Below, in pieces: positions 8,270 through 16,180 of a stretch of 51,702 nucleotides of DNA; within the stretch, counting starts at the first letter, position 1, and the number at the start of each line of letters is the position of its first letter. The DNA comes from Acidimicrobiia bacterium (lineage in GTDB: Bacteria > Actinomycetota > Acidimicrobiia > IMCC26256 > PALSA-555). The position numbers were made by a program, and so were the translations under genes. The notes beneath the pieces were generated by a model that was given only the letters and a program-made list of their open reading frames with translations, ran no database searches and was not told the origin of the DNA. The stretch covers positions 1 to 51,702 of the forward strand of contig SHUY01000004.1 of the NCBI GenBank assembly GCA_009694435.1, in the 5' to 3' direction.

Positions 8270-9172
8270 TTAGGGTCGCTTTCGGGGTCTGCCTTTGCGC
8301 TCTAATACAAGGTCCAAGACAGCCGCTCGTACTGCCGTATCGGCACTCGACAGCGAGGTCTCGCGACCGCTGATTAGCGCCAGTCGACGCGGGGGCATAC
8401 CAATAATGGCGCGAGTTTTTACGTTAGGCAGATCGCTCGGCAAAGCGGTCTCGGGCATAATCGACGCCCCCGCCCCCGAAGCGACCAGGTCGGCGATGAG
8501 ACGAATACCTTCCACCTCGACTGTTACCCGAACCTCCAGCGACTTTTCTAATGCCGCGGACTCCACCTCACGCCGCAACGGATTTTCTCGGGGAGGTAAA
8601 ACTAAACCCAGTTCGAGAACCTTGGCTAAGGCAATCGGCTTATCCGGTACCGAAACTGATTTCGGTAATACCGCAACCAGATTTTCTTCCATAAGAGTTT
8701 CGCCCTGAACTCGAGGATCGTTGACTGGCTCAGTAACGATCGCTTGCGCTAATACCCCTGACGCCACATCAACGATGAGCCGTTCCGATGCCGCTTCTCG
8801 CACCATTAATTCAATGCCCGAAGATCGCTCGCGCAGTTCGGCGACCAAGCGCGGAATAACCCACCGACTCGCCGTACCCACGATGCCAAAAGTCGCCTCC
8901 CCTACTTCTAACCCCAGCCGGGCCGAGATATCTGAGCGCATCGATTCGATTTCTCGTCCAATCCTTCGGGCTCGATCTAATACCACCTCGCCGAATTCGG
9001 TCGTTTGAGCTCCTCGGCGACCCCGAGTAAAAAGTTGCACCCCAAGTTCGGATTCCAGTTGCTTAATCTGGTCCGAGACATTTGACTGAGCGGTCGAAAG
9101 TTCGATGGCGGCACCGGTAAAGGATCCTTCGGTCGCGACCGCGATCAGGGTCTCGAGTTGGCGTAGTTCCAT
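8270..9172 (-). CDS. LysR-family transcriptional regulator
   Basis: 300 residues. The N-terminal winged helix-turn-helix is canonical: MELRQLETLIAVATEGSFT, AAIELSTAQSNVSDQIKQLE and LGVQLFTRGRRG within the first 55 residues, followed by the linker helix. Residues about 90-295 form the periplasmic-binding-protein-like effector domain. The C-terminus is very basic (ERKGRPRKRP). LysR regulators usually control a divergent neighbour and themselves; here the divergent gene is whiB, 126 bases away. A perfect dyad at 9195-9209 lies in the shared intergenic region. A TACTAT hexamer ends 8 bases upstream of the ATG, suggesting a very short or absent leader. The effector is unknown. Confidence 0.92.
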   Translation of the reverse strand: MELRQLETLIAVATEGSFTGAAIELSTAQSNVSDQIKQLESELGVQLFTRGRRGAQTTEFGEVVLDRARRIGREIESMRSDISARLGLEVGEATFGIVGTASRWVIPRLVAELRERSSGIELMVREAASERLIVDVASGVLAQAIVTEPVNDPRVQGETLMEENLVAVLPKSVSVPDKPIALAKVLELGLVLPPRENPLRREVESAALEKSLEVRVTVEVEGIRLIADLVASGAGASIMPETALPSDLPNVKTRAIIGMPPRRLALISGRETSLSSADTAVRAAVLDLVLERKGRPRKRP

Positions 9173-9194
9173 AGAAGAAGATAGTAACAGTTAT

Positions 9195-9209
9195 ATCTCT
9201 TATAGAGAT
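9195..9209. promoter_or_regulatory. Candidate LysR-type operator dyad
   Basis: ATCTC-TTATA-GAGAT is a perfect interrupted palindrome that fits the T-N11-A consensus of LysR-type binding sites. It lies 23 bases upstream of the lysR start and 90 bases upstream of whiB. Regulation of either gene is an inference. Confidence 0.5.
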
Positions 9210-9298
9210 GGATAGTATCGGATCTAGGTGTTTGACGTATAGATCTAATTCGGCCAAGATAAGAACAACCAAAACCGCCGAGGCAAAGGAATACCAAA

Positions 9299-9646
9299 AT
9301 GGCGACCGACACCAAATCCAACATCATATTCAGCGGACCTCTTGAGTGGACCATCAATGTCGCGTGCAGTGGACAGACCGAAACCTTTTTTGCCCCCGCC
9401 GGTGAACGCCCGGAAACTCGACTACTACGCGAAGCGCGCGCCCGCACCATCTGTAACGCGTGTCCAGTTTTAGACCCTTGTCGCGACTGGGCTCGAGGAG
9501 AAAGGGAATACGGTTTCTGGGGGGGCGAGTCGGAAGAAGATCGAGCCGCAGCCGGATACCGAGTCGACATGCCCGTTGGACGAGTAGCGCGCTACCCCAA
9601 AGGAGCCGGTACGCCGGTCAATCCTCGTCGATCAGAAGTTGCATAA
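9299..9646 (+). CDS. WhiB-family iron-sulfur transcriptional regulator
   Basis: 115 residues. Four cysteines, Cys23, Cys52, Cys55 and Cys61, match the Wbl pattern C-Xn-C-X2-C-X5-C that binds a [4Fe-4S] cluster. They are followed by the G[IVF]WGG turn (GFWGG, residues 72-76) that contacts the principal sigma factor, and a C-terminal basic stretch that may touch DNA. Wbl proteins are confined to actinobacteria and their phages and act as redox- or NO-sensitive partners of sigma factor region 4. The ATG has an AAAGGA sequence about 10 bases upstream. Which of the WhiB1-7 classes it belongs to cannot be told from sequence alone. Confidence 0.94.
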   Translation: MATDTKSNIIFSGPLEWTINVACSGQTETFFAPAGERPETRLLREARARTICNACPVLDPCRDWARGEREYGFWGGESEEDRAAAGYRVDMPVGRVARYPKGAGTPVNPRRSEVA

Positions 9647-9737
9647 GATTCTCAAACTCGTAGGCTAATAGTGGTTGTCTGATCGTTCGGATTACTAATA
9701 GCTCACTCGTCAACACCAATTAGCGTTAGGGAGAGGC

Positions 9738-10262
9738 ATGGAAATTATCAAAGATACGAATCGTCCAGTACGTCGAGCCGCTTTGAGCGCCATTGCGACC
9801 TTGGCTTTGCTTGTGGGCTTTGCTCCCAATGCCACCGCCACCGCCACCGCTAAAAGAACGCCTACCGTAAACGCAACCCTGATTGAATACAAAGTTAAGT
9901 TGAAGCCGGCAACCGTCTCGGCTCCCGCCGGGAAAGTTAAGTTAGTAGCCAAAAATAAAGGCACCATGACCCACGAGGTGATTGTGGTGCGAGCAGCCGA
10001 TGCGGCCGCTCTTCCGGTTGACGGCGAAGGAAGTGTGATTGAAGACGAAGTAGACGAAGAAAAACCGAAGATAGAATCCGAGAGTCACTCGGGTGGCGAT
10101 CATAAAGACCACTTCAGTGTCAAGGCCGGAAAAACCAAGTCCGCAGTATTTGACCTAACCCCAGGGACTTACGTGGTGTTTTGCAATGTCAACCAAGACG
10201 TTGGGAATACCAAGATTAGCCACTTCAAACAAGGTCAGAACGCAGTACTAACGGTCAAGTAG
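9738..10262 (+). CDS. Secreted cupredoxin-like copper protein
   Basis: 174 residues. A basic N-terminus and hydrophobic core (about 12-31) ending in alanines look like a signal peptide; a threonine/alanine-rich stretch follows. The mature part has the cupredoxin pattern: His79 in MTHEVIVV, Cys149 in YVVFCNVN and His162 in ISHFKQGQ. The position five residues after His162, normally the axial Met (HxxxGM), is Gln167. Between the first His and the Cys sits a charged insert (about 95-125) with several Asp, Glu and His. It probably binds type 1 copper and carries electrons outside the membrane. The ATG has a GGGAGAGG Shine-Dalgarno. It appears to be a single-gene unit. Confidence 0.82.
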   Translation: MEIIKDTNRPVRRAALSAIATLALLVGFAPNATATATAKRTPTVNATLIEYKVKLKPATVSAPAGKVKLVAKNKGTMTHEVIVVRAADAAALPVDGEGSVIEDEVDEEKPKIESESHSGGDHKDHFSVKAGKTKSAVFDLTPGTYVVFCNVNQDVGNTKISHFKQGQNAVLTVK

Positions 10263-10286
10263 TAGGGGGCGGGCCGTAGCGCCAAT

Positions 10287-10328
10287 GGTTTAGGATCCCT
10301 CAGGTGGAAACGCCTGAGGGGTTAAACC
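10287..10328 (+). terminator. Large inverted repeat after the cupredoxin gene, overlapping the next start
   Basis: GGTTTA...CCCTCAGG, an 8-base loop, then CCTGAGGG..TAAACC forms an 8-bp stem (10297-10304 with 10313-10320) extended by GGTTTA/TAAACC. There is no T-run after it, so a typical intrinsic terminator is not certain. The GTG of the kinase gene begins at the last base of the left arm. Confidence 0.5.
10291..10296 (+). promoter_or_regulatory. -10 element for a probable leaderless kinase transcript
   Basis: TAGGAT fits TANNNT and ends 7 bases before the GTG at 10304. No Shine-Dalgarno is present, so transcription starting at the GTG itself is likely. The element lies inside the upstream arm of the inverted repeat. 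Confidence 0.55.
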
Positions 10329-11326
10329 TAGAAAATTTACAAGCTTGGTTTCCAAAACATATCCCGGACAGCGAAGGAACTCTTGTCCCGGAGTTGATCG
10401 CGGGCGGAAAATCTAATCTCACTTTCACTATCTCAACTCAAACTCGTCCTAACGCGTGGGTGCTACGGCGGCCACCACTAGGTCATGTAGTAGCCACGGC
10501 CCACGACATGACCCGTGAGTTCACGGTTATGTCCGCACTAGGTGGTACTGATGTACCAGTGCCGCGTGCGGTTGCGTTGTGCACCGACAGCGAAATAATT
10601 GGTTCCCCGTTCTACGTGATGGAGTACGTGCCGGGGCGCATCTTGCGCACTGCGGCCGATATGGCCGATGTAAGTCCACAAGACGCCCGAGAAATAAGCG
10701 GCGAGTTGATCGATGTACTCGCCCGGCTTCACTCCATTGACTACCAAGCAGTAGGGCTCGGAGAATTTGGTCGTCCCGATGGCTTTCTTGCTCGTAATGT
10801 GACTCGCTGGGGGAAGCAGTGGACGGCTAATAAAACCGCGGAGCTGGCTTCGGTGGACGAGTTGGCCCGCCGACTCGAAACCCAACTCCCCGAGTCGGGT
10901 CCGGCCGCCATCGTGCACGGCGACTACCGCCTCGACAACACCATGATCGCACTAACCGACAATCGCGTGACAGCCGTGCTCGACTGGGAAATGTCAACGC
11001 TAGGCGATCCTTTGACCGATCTTGGCCTTTTCTTGGTCTACTGGGGTAACGAGGCGGCGCCAGAAATAACTTCGGGGCAGGGCATCGCCGAGGTGCCCGG
11101 TTTTATGTTGAGCGACGAAATTGTTTCCCTTTACGAACAGCGCTCGGGAAGATCGGTCGAACACCTCGATTTTTACGTGGCTTTTGCGATGTACAAGTTG
11201 GCCATTATCGTCGAAGGAATAAATGCCCGCCACCAAATGGGGAAGACCGTAGGTGAAGGATTCGATGCCCTAGGGGCCTTAGTGGGTCAACTCATTGACG
11301 CCGGACTGGAAACTTTAAAACCTTGA
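10304..11326 (+). CDS. APH-family phosphotransferase (ACAD10/FadE36-like kinase)
   Basis: 340 residues of the aminoglycoside-phosphotransferase/choline-kinase fold. Visible motifs are the nucleotide-loop region LIAGGKSNLTFTI (about 32-44), the hinge FYVMEYVPGR (about 104-113), the catalytic loop IVHGDYRLDNTM (about 204-215) and the metal-binding VLDWEMSTLGDP (about 226-237). This subgroup, with the motif DWEMSTLGDPLTDLG, includes ACAD10-type and mycobacterial FadE36-type kinases thought to phosphorylate hydroxyacyl substrates rather than antibiotics. The GTG start is the only reasonable one and appears leaderless. The stop overlaps the first crcB start by 4 bases. Confidence 0.85.
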   Translation: METPEGLNLENLQAWFPKHIPDSEGTLVPELIAGGKSNLTFTISTQTRPNAWVLRRPPLGHVVATAHDMTREFTVMSALGGTDVPVPRAVALCTDSEIIGSPFYVMEYVPGRILRTAADMADVSPQDAREISGELIDVLARLHSIDYQAVGLGEFGRPDGFLARNVTRWGKQWTANKTAELASVDELARRLETQLPESGPAAIVHGDYRLDNTMIALTDNRVTAVLDWEMSTLGDPLTDLGLFLVYWGNEAAPEITSGQGIAEVPGFMLSDEIVSLYEQRSGRSVEHLDFYVAFAMYKLAIIVEGINARHQMGKTVGEGFDALGALVGQLIDAGLETLKP

Positions 11327-11775
11327 ACGTTTTTGCGTCGGCGACGAACTTTCGGAAAATGATGGTGGTCGTCGCTATTGGTGGTTCGATGGGAACACTT
11401 TTGCGCTACCAAATTTTGCTTAACTGGCCAGTGACTCTGGGGGAAGAATTTCCTTTTCCAGTAATCATCACTAATTTAATCGCCTCCCTATTTCTTGGTA
11501 TTTTCTTAGCCCTTTTTCATCAACCGCACGGCCGCTGGTCAACTCAATCCTACGCTCGGGCATTCTTGACCGCCGGAGTTGTGGGTGGGCTCGCGACTCT
11601 CTCGCTGCCCATGGTCGATGTCCCACTATTAATAAAAAATGGCTATCTTGTTTGGGCAATTTTGATTCCGACTGCTCTATTGATCGGGGGAACGCTGACA
11701 GTGATAGTGGGTTTGTTGATTGGCGGCTGGCGTCCTCACCATGACCAGTTGCCCGCAGAAGAAGAGGGCCAATGA
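11323..11775 (+). CDS. crcB: CrcB/Fluc fluoride channel subunit 1 (divergent)
   Basis: 150 residues with four hydrophobic segments, as in CrcB. Recognisable are the N-terminal GGSMGTLLRY (G-x-x-G-x-x-x-R) and the TM2 Asn in VIITNLIASLFLG. The third-helix block that is usually GG-x-TTFSTF reads GGLATLSLPM, so both Phe of the pore Phe box are replaced. Fluc channels export fluoride and work as dual-topology dimers; paired genes, as here with the next one, form heterodimers of opposite orientation. The TTG start overlaps the kinase stop; an ATG at 11359 is an alternative. A hydrophilic tail (from about 135) is present. No fluoride riboswitch is visible upstream. Confidence 0.82.
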   Translation: MNVFASATNFRKMMVVVAIGGSMGTLLRYQILLNWPVTLGEEFPFPVIITNLIASLFLGIFLALFHQPHGRWSTQSYARAFLTAGVVGGLATLSLPMVDVPLLIKNGYLVWAILIPTALLIGGTLTVIVGLLIGGWRPHHDQLPAEEEGQ

Positions 11776-12140
11776 TCTGGGCCGCCGTAGCCCTAGCCGG
11801 AGCTCTCGGTTCAACTCTACGACTTTTGACGTTAGAAATTGGTAAGCGTATAGCCGGTGGACACTCGCCGTGGACGGCTTGGGTACTTAACTGTTCGGGG
11901 TGTTTTGCTCTCGGGGTAGTGCTCGGCCTATCGATCGAACAGGGGTTGAGCCCTGATGTGGTCGCCGTAATTGGCTCGGGGCTAATTGGCTCGTACACCA
12001 TTGTTTCCCCGTTGACTTACGACGCTTTGGTGATCGGAATACAGGGATCTTGGCCCAAGGCCTTTATTCACTCCGTGGGCGCCATACTGGCCTGTATTAC
12101 GAGCGCCAGTATCGGCCTTTTAATTTGCGGTGCGCTCTAA
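11772..12140 (+). CDS. crcB: CrcB/Fluc fluoride channel subunit 2 (divergent)
   Basis: 122 residues, four hydrophobic segments, overlapping the preceding crcB by 4 bases (ATGA). It has GALGSTLRLLTLE at the N-terminus and the TM2 Asn in AWVLNCSGCFALG. The block normally reading GG-x-TTFSTFSYE is GSYTIVSPLTYD, so again the two Phe are lost while Ser and the Tyr-acidic pair are kept. It probably forms the second half of a heterodimeric channel with subunit 1. Whether the pair still transports fluoride is open because the Phe box is absent from both. Confidence 0.82.
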   Translation: MIWAAVALAGALGSTLRLLTLEIGKRIAGGHSPWTAWVLNCSGCFALGVVLGLSIEQGLSPDVVAVIGSGLIGSYTIVSPLTYDALVIGIQGSWPKAFIHSVGAILACITSASIGLLICGAL

Positions 12141-12167
12141 TGGCCACCGAGAGACGAACTAAAAACT

Positions 12168-12590
12168 GTGACTAGCGAGCGCGAACTACGCATTAGCAGT
12201 TCGTGTCGCATTGATAAATCCGAATTGCACTGGCGCACCAGCAGATCGGGAGGTCCCGGCGGACAACACGCCAACACTTCCGACACCAAAGTGGAAGTTT
12301 CTTTTAACGCCGCCGACTCACCTTCGCTTGGCCCCCGCCAGCGTATGCGCATTGTCACCAAACTCGGTCCGGTAGTGCGAGCGCACGCATCTGACTCGCG
12401 CTCGCAAGCCCAAAATCGTATTACCGCACTCAATCGGCTCAGTAAACGCATAGCCACCGCGCTACAAATTGACCCCCCACGGAGACCTTCTCGGCCATCG
12501 CGAGCCGCAAAAAAATCCCGCCTTGATGAAAAACGCAAACACAGCCGCAAAAAGACTCAGCGGCGGCGGCCCGACGCCGCGGACGAATAA
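12168..12590 (+). CDS. arfB: ArfB-type ribosome-rescue peptidyl-tRNA hydrolase
   Basis: 140 residues. The catalytic GGQ is at residues 31-33 in RSGGPGGQHAN, and there is no codon-recognition domain, as in ArfB/YaeJ. The C-terminal part (from about 98) is very rich in Arg and Lys (KKSRLDEKRKHSRKKTQRRR), matching the tail that ArfB inserts into the empty mRNA channel of stalled ribosomes to release the nascent chain. The length is right for ArfB and far too short for RF1/RF2. The GTG start lies 27 bases after the second crcB stop. Confidence 0.92.
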   Translation: MTSERELRISSSCRIDKSELHWRTSRSGGPGGQHANTSDTKVEVSFNAADSPSLGPRQRMRIVTKLGPVVRAHASDSRSQAQNRITALNRLSKRIATALQIDPPRRPSRPSRAAKKSRLDEKRKHSRKKTQRRRPDAADE

Positions 12591-12603
12591 TGGACTCGAC
12601 CAG

Positions 12604-12609
12604 TAAGGT
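12604..12609 (+). promoter_or_regulatory. -10 element for a probable leaderless PAC2 transcript
   Basis: TAAGGT fits TANNNT and ends exactly 6 bases before the ATG at 12616. The AAAGAG between them is too close to serve as a Shine-Dalgarno. Confidence 0.55.
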
Positions 12610-12615
12610 AAAGAG

Positions 12616-13506
12616 ATGGTTGATGGTCTGATCTGGGAGCAAGAACCGCGTGCACTGGTGCGGCCAGTTTTAGTGGCGGCGTTCGAGGGCTGGAATGATG
12701 CGAGCGAAGCCGCCACTAGCGCTACTGATTGGCTGGCGCGTATTGGGTCTGAACGCTTAGCTAGGATCGATCCCCAAGAGCACCTCGACTTTCAAACTCG
12801 TCGCCCCCAAGTTTGCCTTGAAGACGGGGTAACAAGAGAAATAGTTTGGCCCGAAAATACCTTTTCGATAGTGCGGGCCCCTCGGCGTTCTGATGGCGAC
12901 GGTGGAGAACGCGACTTCGTAATTCTGCACGGCATTGAACCCAGCTACCAATGGAAATCGTTCTGTAGCGCAGTTATATCGGTGGCAAAGGCCACCAGTT
13001 GCGAGATGATCGTTACCCTCGGATCGCTTTTAGCCGACGTGCCTCACTCGCGCGACTCGATGATTTCTGGGTCGTCGACCGACCCCGAGTTGTCCGCTCG
13101 CCTCGGTCTGGTCGGCTCCACCTACGAAGGACCTACGGGAATTGTGGGGGTACTTCACGACCAGTGCCGTCAGGCCGGCTTGGCTTCAGTCTCGCTGTGG
13201 TCGCCGGTACCACAATACGTATCGTCGCCCCCCAACCCCCCCGCCACGCTCAATTTGCTTACCCGCTTTGAATCGTTATGCGATGTCGACCTTGATCTGG
13301 GGTCAATGCGAGCCACCGCCGAAGAGTGGCGGCGACAAATTGATGAAGTGATAAGTGAAGACGACGATGTGCGCGAGTACGTAGCCGCATTAGAAGATCG
13401 GTTTGATGCTGCTAAAACTGAAACGAGTTGGGGAGACAACCTGCCCACCCAAGACGAACTCGCGCAAGAAGTAGAAAACTTCTTGCGGGAACAAGACGGA
13501 ACCTAA
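12616..13506 (+). CDS. PAC2-family protein
   Basis: 296 residues. The N-terminal segment ALVRPVLVAAFEGWNDASEAAT (split here over about residues 12-33) is the PAC2 signature, and the rest follows the family, with LADVPHSRD and VSLWSPVPQYVSSPPNP in the middle. PAC2 proteins resemble eukaryotic proteasome-assembly chaperones; in actinobacteria they are conserved, but the role is not established. A C-terminal acidic helical stretch (from about 235) is present. It appears leaderless. It converges with the M20 peptidase, with 11 bases between stops. Confidence 0.88.
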   Translation: MVDGLIWEQEPRALVRPVLVAAFEGWNDASEAATSATDWLARIGSERLARIDPQEHLDFQTRRPQVCLEDGVTREIVWPENTFSIVRAPRRSDGDGGERDFVILHGIEPSYQWKSFCSAVISVAKATSCEMIVTLGSLLADVPHSRDSMISGSSTDPELSARLGLVGSTYEGPTGIVGVLHDQCRQAGLASVSLWSPVPQYVSSPPNPPATLNLLTRFESLCDVDLDLGSMRATAEEWRRQIDEVISEDDDVREYVAALEDRFDAAKTETSWGDNLPTQDELAQEVENFLREQDGT

Positions 13507-13517
13507 AGCACGAATTC

Positions 13518-14852
13518 TTACTCCAATAAATCGCGCGCTACTGCTTCCCAGAGTTGTTCAGACAAAGCCAACGACTCAACGTCGACGCGCTCATCGTTAC
13601 CGTGAAACATTATCGCGTAGTCCTCAAAAGTAATGCGGCGACTAAACAATCCGAAGCCGTAGCCCACCGACCCCTCTCGCCGGAAGTATCGATTGTCAGT
13701 AGCGCCCACCATCAATAACGGAACTAGCGCCGATCCTTCGACGAGTTGCCCCGAAACTCGCGCCAATGAATCCCATAACGGGGTATCGATGGGTGACGCG
13801 CTCGAAGGGTCGTCCCGGGAAGTAATCTCGACTTGGCCAGCCAAATCGCCAAGGGCCTCGTCGATCAAGGCCCGCACCTCTTCACCGGTCTGACCCGGAA
13901 GGGTGCGAATATCAACCTCTAGATCTACTGAATCAGGGATGACATTGGTTTTAGTACCCCCGTGGGCCACATTGGGGGAAAAAGTGGTGTGGGTGCAGGC
14001 ATGGATCATGCGAGCCATACCAATCGGCATCTCGGCCATAGCGTGGGGCAACAAAGCAGCATCGAGGAGCGCGGTAGAGATTTCTTCGGGGAACTGCATA
14101 CCTTCGACGTAGGCTCGCCACACTTCGTGAATGCTCGCCGCCGACTCAAACTCGGCCAAGCGCCGCACTACTTCCGCAGCCTTTACTAAAGCGTTGTCGG
14201 TGCGATGAGGTTGGGACCCGTGACCCGGCGTTCCTTTGACCCGAATCTTGCTCCAGTAGGTTCCTTTTTCGGCCACCAAAACGGGTAAGCGCACACCACC
14301 CGGTGAATGCATTTGAAAACCCCCCGTCTCAGTGAGCACATAATCAGCCATGACTGCGTCGCGCTCATGTTCAACTAGGTATTCCGCCCCCCATACGCCG
14401 CTCGCTTCTTCATCGGCTACGGCTAAATAAATAAGTGTTCCGCGCGGACGAAAACCTGAGTCAGCTAATTTACGAAACGCCACTGCTTGAGTAGCGGTGA
14501 GGTTAAGCATGTCGACCGCGCCTCGACCCCAAACAAAACCATCAATCACTTCGCCCGAAAACGGATCATGACTCCAACCGTCGGGGTTCACGGGCACAAC
14601 ATCGGTATGCCCCATCAACAACAGACTCGGTGCTTCGGGGTCAGTTCCTTCGATGCGCGCCACCAGAGATACTCGCCCAGGCTGAGGCTCGTAACGCTCA
14701 AGATCTAATCCGGTAGCCCCTAAATAATCGGCCAATAAATCAACGCTACGGATCTCACCGCCTGATTCAATCCGCCCATCGTTGACGCAGGCGTTGCGAA
14801 TTAGTTGTCCTAATAAATCAACGCACTCGTTGGCGAGATCTTTGCTACCCAT
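13518..14852 (-). CDS. M20-family metallopeptidase
   Basis: 444 residues. Di-zinc ligands are visible: His82 in GHTDVVP, Asp114 in GRGAVDML, and the catalytic/ligand pair Glu148-Glu149 in VADEEASG; a later His in IMFHGNDERV near residue 420 should complete the site. The dimerisation domain (about 195-325) includes VKGTPGHGSQPH. It resembles the ArgE/DapE/CPG2 and carboxypeptidase-S-like group of amidohydrolases acting on acylated amino acids or dipeptides; the exact substrate is unknown. The ATG has no Shine-Dalgarno but has a TACTCT hexamer 7 bases upstream. Confidence 0.9.
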   Translation of the reverse strand: MGSKDLANECVDLLGQLIRNACVNDGRIESGGEIRSVDLLADYLGATGLDLERYEPQPGRVSLVARIEGTDPEAPSLLLMGHTDVVPVNPDGWSHDPFSGEVIDGFVWGRGAVDMLNLTATQAVAFRKLADSGFRPRGTLIYLAVADEEASGVWGAEYLVEHERDAVMADYVLTETGGFQMHSPGGVRLPVLVAEKGTYWSKIRVKGTPGHGSQPHRTDNALVKAAEVVRRLAEFESAASIHEVWRAYVEGMQFPEEISTALLDAALLPHAMAEMPIGMARMIHACTHTTFSPNVAHGGTKTNVIPDSVDLEVDIRTLPGQTGEEVRALIDEALGDLAGQVEITSRDDPSSASPIDTPLWDSLARVSGQLVEGSALVPLLMVGATDNRYFRREGSVGYGFGLFSRRITFEDYAIMFHGNDERVDVESLALSEQLWEAVARDLLE

Positions 14853-14859
14853 ATTGTTC

Positions 14860-14865
14860 AGAGTA
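14860..14865 (-). promoter_or_regulatory. -10 element for a probable leaderless M20 peptidase transcript
   Basis: On the minus strand TACTCT fits TANNNT and ends 7 bases before the ATG at 14852; no Shine-Dalgarno is present. Confidence 0.5.
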
Positions 14866-14897
14866 TCGCCCGCAAGCCGACGAAAGGGCCAACGGAT

Positions 14898-16139
14898 TTA
14901 AGTCAAGGAAGAGGCTCGATAAATCAGTCGACCGTCGGCTTCTCGCCACCGCTCGGCTTCATCCACTAACACCATGTGCTCAAGGTGGGCAAAGGTTTCA
15001 CTCTCGGCCATTACCCCCCAATGCTTAGCGGGGAAAATCTCGTGAGATAAATCGGTCACGGTGGCCGGGCCAATAGCGGCCGAGGCTTCCATCAAAAGCT
15101 CCATGCGCTCGTGGTGGTGCTCTTTGATTTCGGCCACTCGCTTGGGAACATCAGCGAAGGGGTGGCCGTGAGCGGGCAAACCCAGACGCACGCCGTCGAG
15201 CGCGGCTACCAGATCAAGGGTCTGCAGGTACGACTGCAAAGCATCGGCGCCGTTTCCCACTCCAGCAATGTGGGGAGTAATTGACGGTAAAACGTGATCG
15301 CCCGAAAGCAGGACACCATTTTCAGGGTCGTATAAACAAAGGTGGTCAATAGTGTGACCTGGGGTGTGGATTGACACCCACTCGCGATCTCCAAGTTGCA
15401 ACCGTTCGCCGTGCACCACTCGCTGACTTGGATTAGGCGGACGGAACACTCTTTTGAGCGCCTTGAGCATTAATCGGCGCCGGAGCGGGGGCATTTTATG
15501 TTTACTGCCACCCCACGGAGTTTCACCGCCCCACGGAACCGAATTTTTTTGGTCTTCAATGGTGGGATTAAACCGTAAGCGATCGTCGGCGTAATCATCG
15601 GCGTGGTCGGCGATAGTGGGTATCTCTTCTGCGCCCAGATCAAGAGAAGCCGCCGCGGCCGCGGCTAAGCGTTCAACCTCTATCGCTTCTTCTTCACTCG
15701 ACAAGTGATTACGGCGCGAAGTTTCTTCCAGCGACCAAGTAGTGAACGCCCGGTGGGTAATTAAATTTGCTCCGGCATCATGTTTTATTCGCCCAGCACC
15801 ACCAAAGTGATCCGGATGGGAGTGAGTAACAATTACTGTATGGATATCTTTCATTTTAAATCCGGCCACCTTGAGTCGTGCTTTTAATGCTCGCCACGAA
15901 GACGGGCCCGGAAGGCCGGGGTCGACTACCGCGAGGCCGTTACGATCGATAATCCCGTAGGTATTGACATGCCCGAGCCCGGGCATCCAGATGGGCAACT
16001 GCATGCGAATGACATTGGGCGCGACTTCGATTACTTCTTCGGAGGCCGATTCTTGTTCTTGTTTAGGGGGGCGAGGTTTGGTCGGGGTTGGCCTCGGCGC
16101 TCCCTTTGAGTCACCGGACGCCCGATTATCGGCGGTCAC
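14898..16139 (-). CDS. MBL-fold metallo-hydrolase
   Basis: 413 residues. After a disordered Pro/Lys-rich leader (about 1-35) comes a metallo-beta-lactamase fold with HSHPDH at 106-111 (HxHxDH metal motif), a further metal His in SIHTPGHTIDHLCL, and Asp in LSGDHVLPS. A large insert (about 140-225) separates the first and second metal motifs. The C-terminal region (about 320-400) resembles the winged-helix LACTB2-like tail (HHHERMELL...). Family members hydrolyse thioesters, lactones or nucleic acids; the substrate is unknown. The GTG start appears leaderless. Confidence 0.88.
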   Translation of the reverse strand: MTADNRASGDSKGAPRPTPTKPRPPKQEQESASEEVIEVAPNVIRMQLPIWMPGLGHVNTYGIIDRNGLAVVDPGLPGPSSWRALKARLKVAGFKMKDIHTVIVTHSHPDHFGGAGRIKHDAGANLITHRAFTTWSLEETSRRNHLSSEEEAIEVERLAAAAAASLDLGAEEIPTIADHADDYADDRLRFNPTIEDQKNSVPWGGETPWGGSKHKMPPLRRRLMLKALKRVFRPPNPSQRVVHGERLQLGDREWVSIHTPGHTIDHLCLYDPENGVLLSGDHVLPSITPHIAGVGNGADALQSYLQTLDLVAALDGVRLGLPAHGHPFADVPKRVAEIKEHHHERMELLMEASAAIGPATVTDLSHEIFPAKHWGVMAESETFAHLEHMVLVDEAERWREADGRLIYRASSLT

Positions 16140-16145
16140 ATCCGA

Positions 16146-16151
16146 ACCTTA
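16146..16151 (-). promoter_or_regulatory. -10 element for a probable leaderless MBL-hydrolase transcript
   Basis: On the minus strand TAAGGT ends 6 bases before the GTG at 16139; no Shine-Dalgarno is present. Confidence 0.5.
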
Positions 16152-16180
16152 CCGGACAACCGCGACCTCCGGTGAACGAG

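Noticed and set aside
11200-11322. Search for a fluoride riboswitch before the crcB pair
   Set aside because: The region is the coding end of the kinase gene and no crcB-motif RNA pattern is visible.
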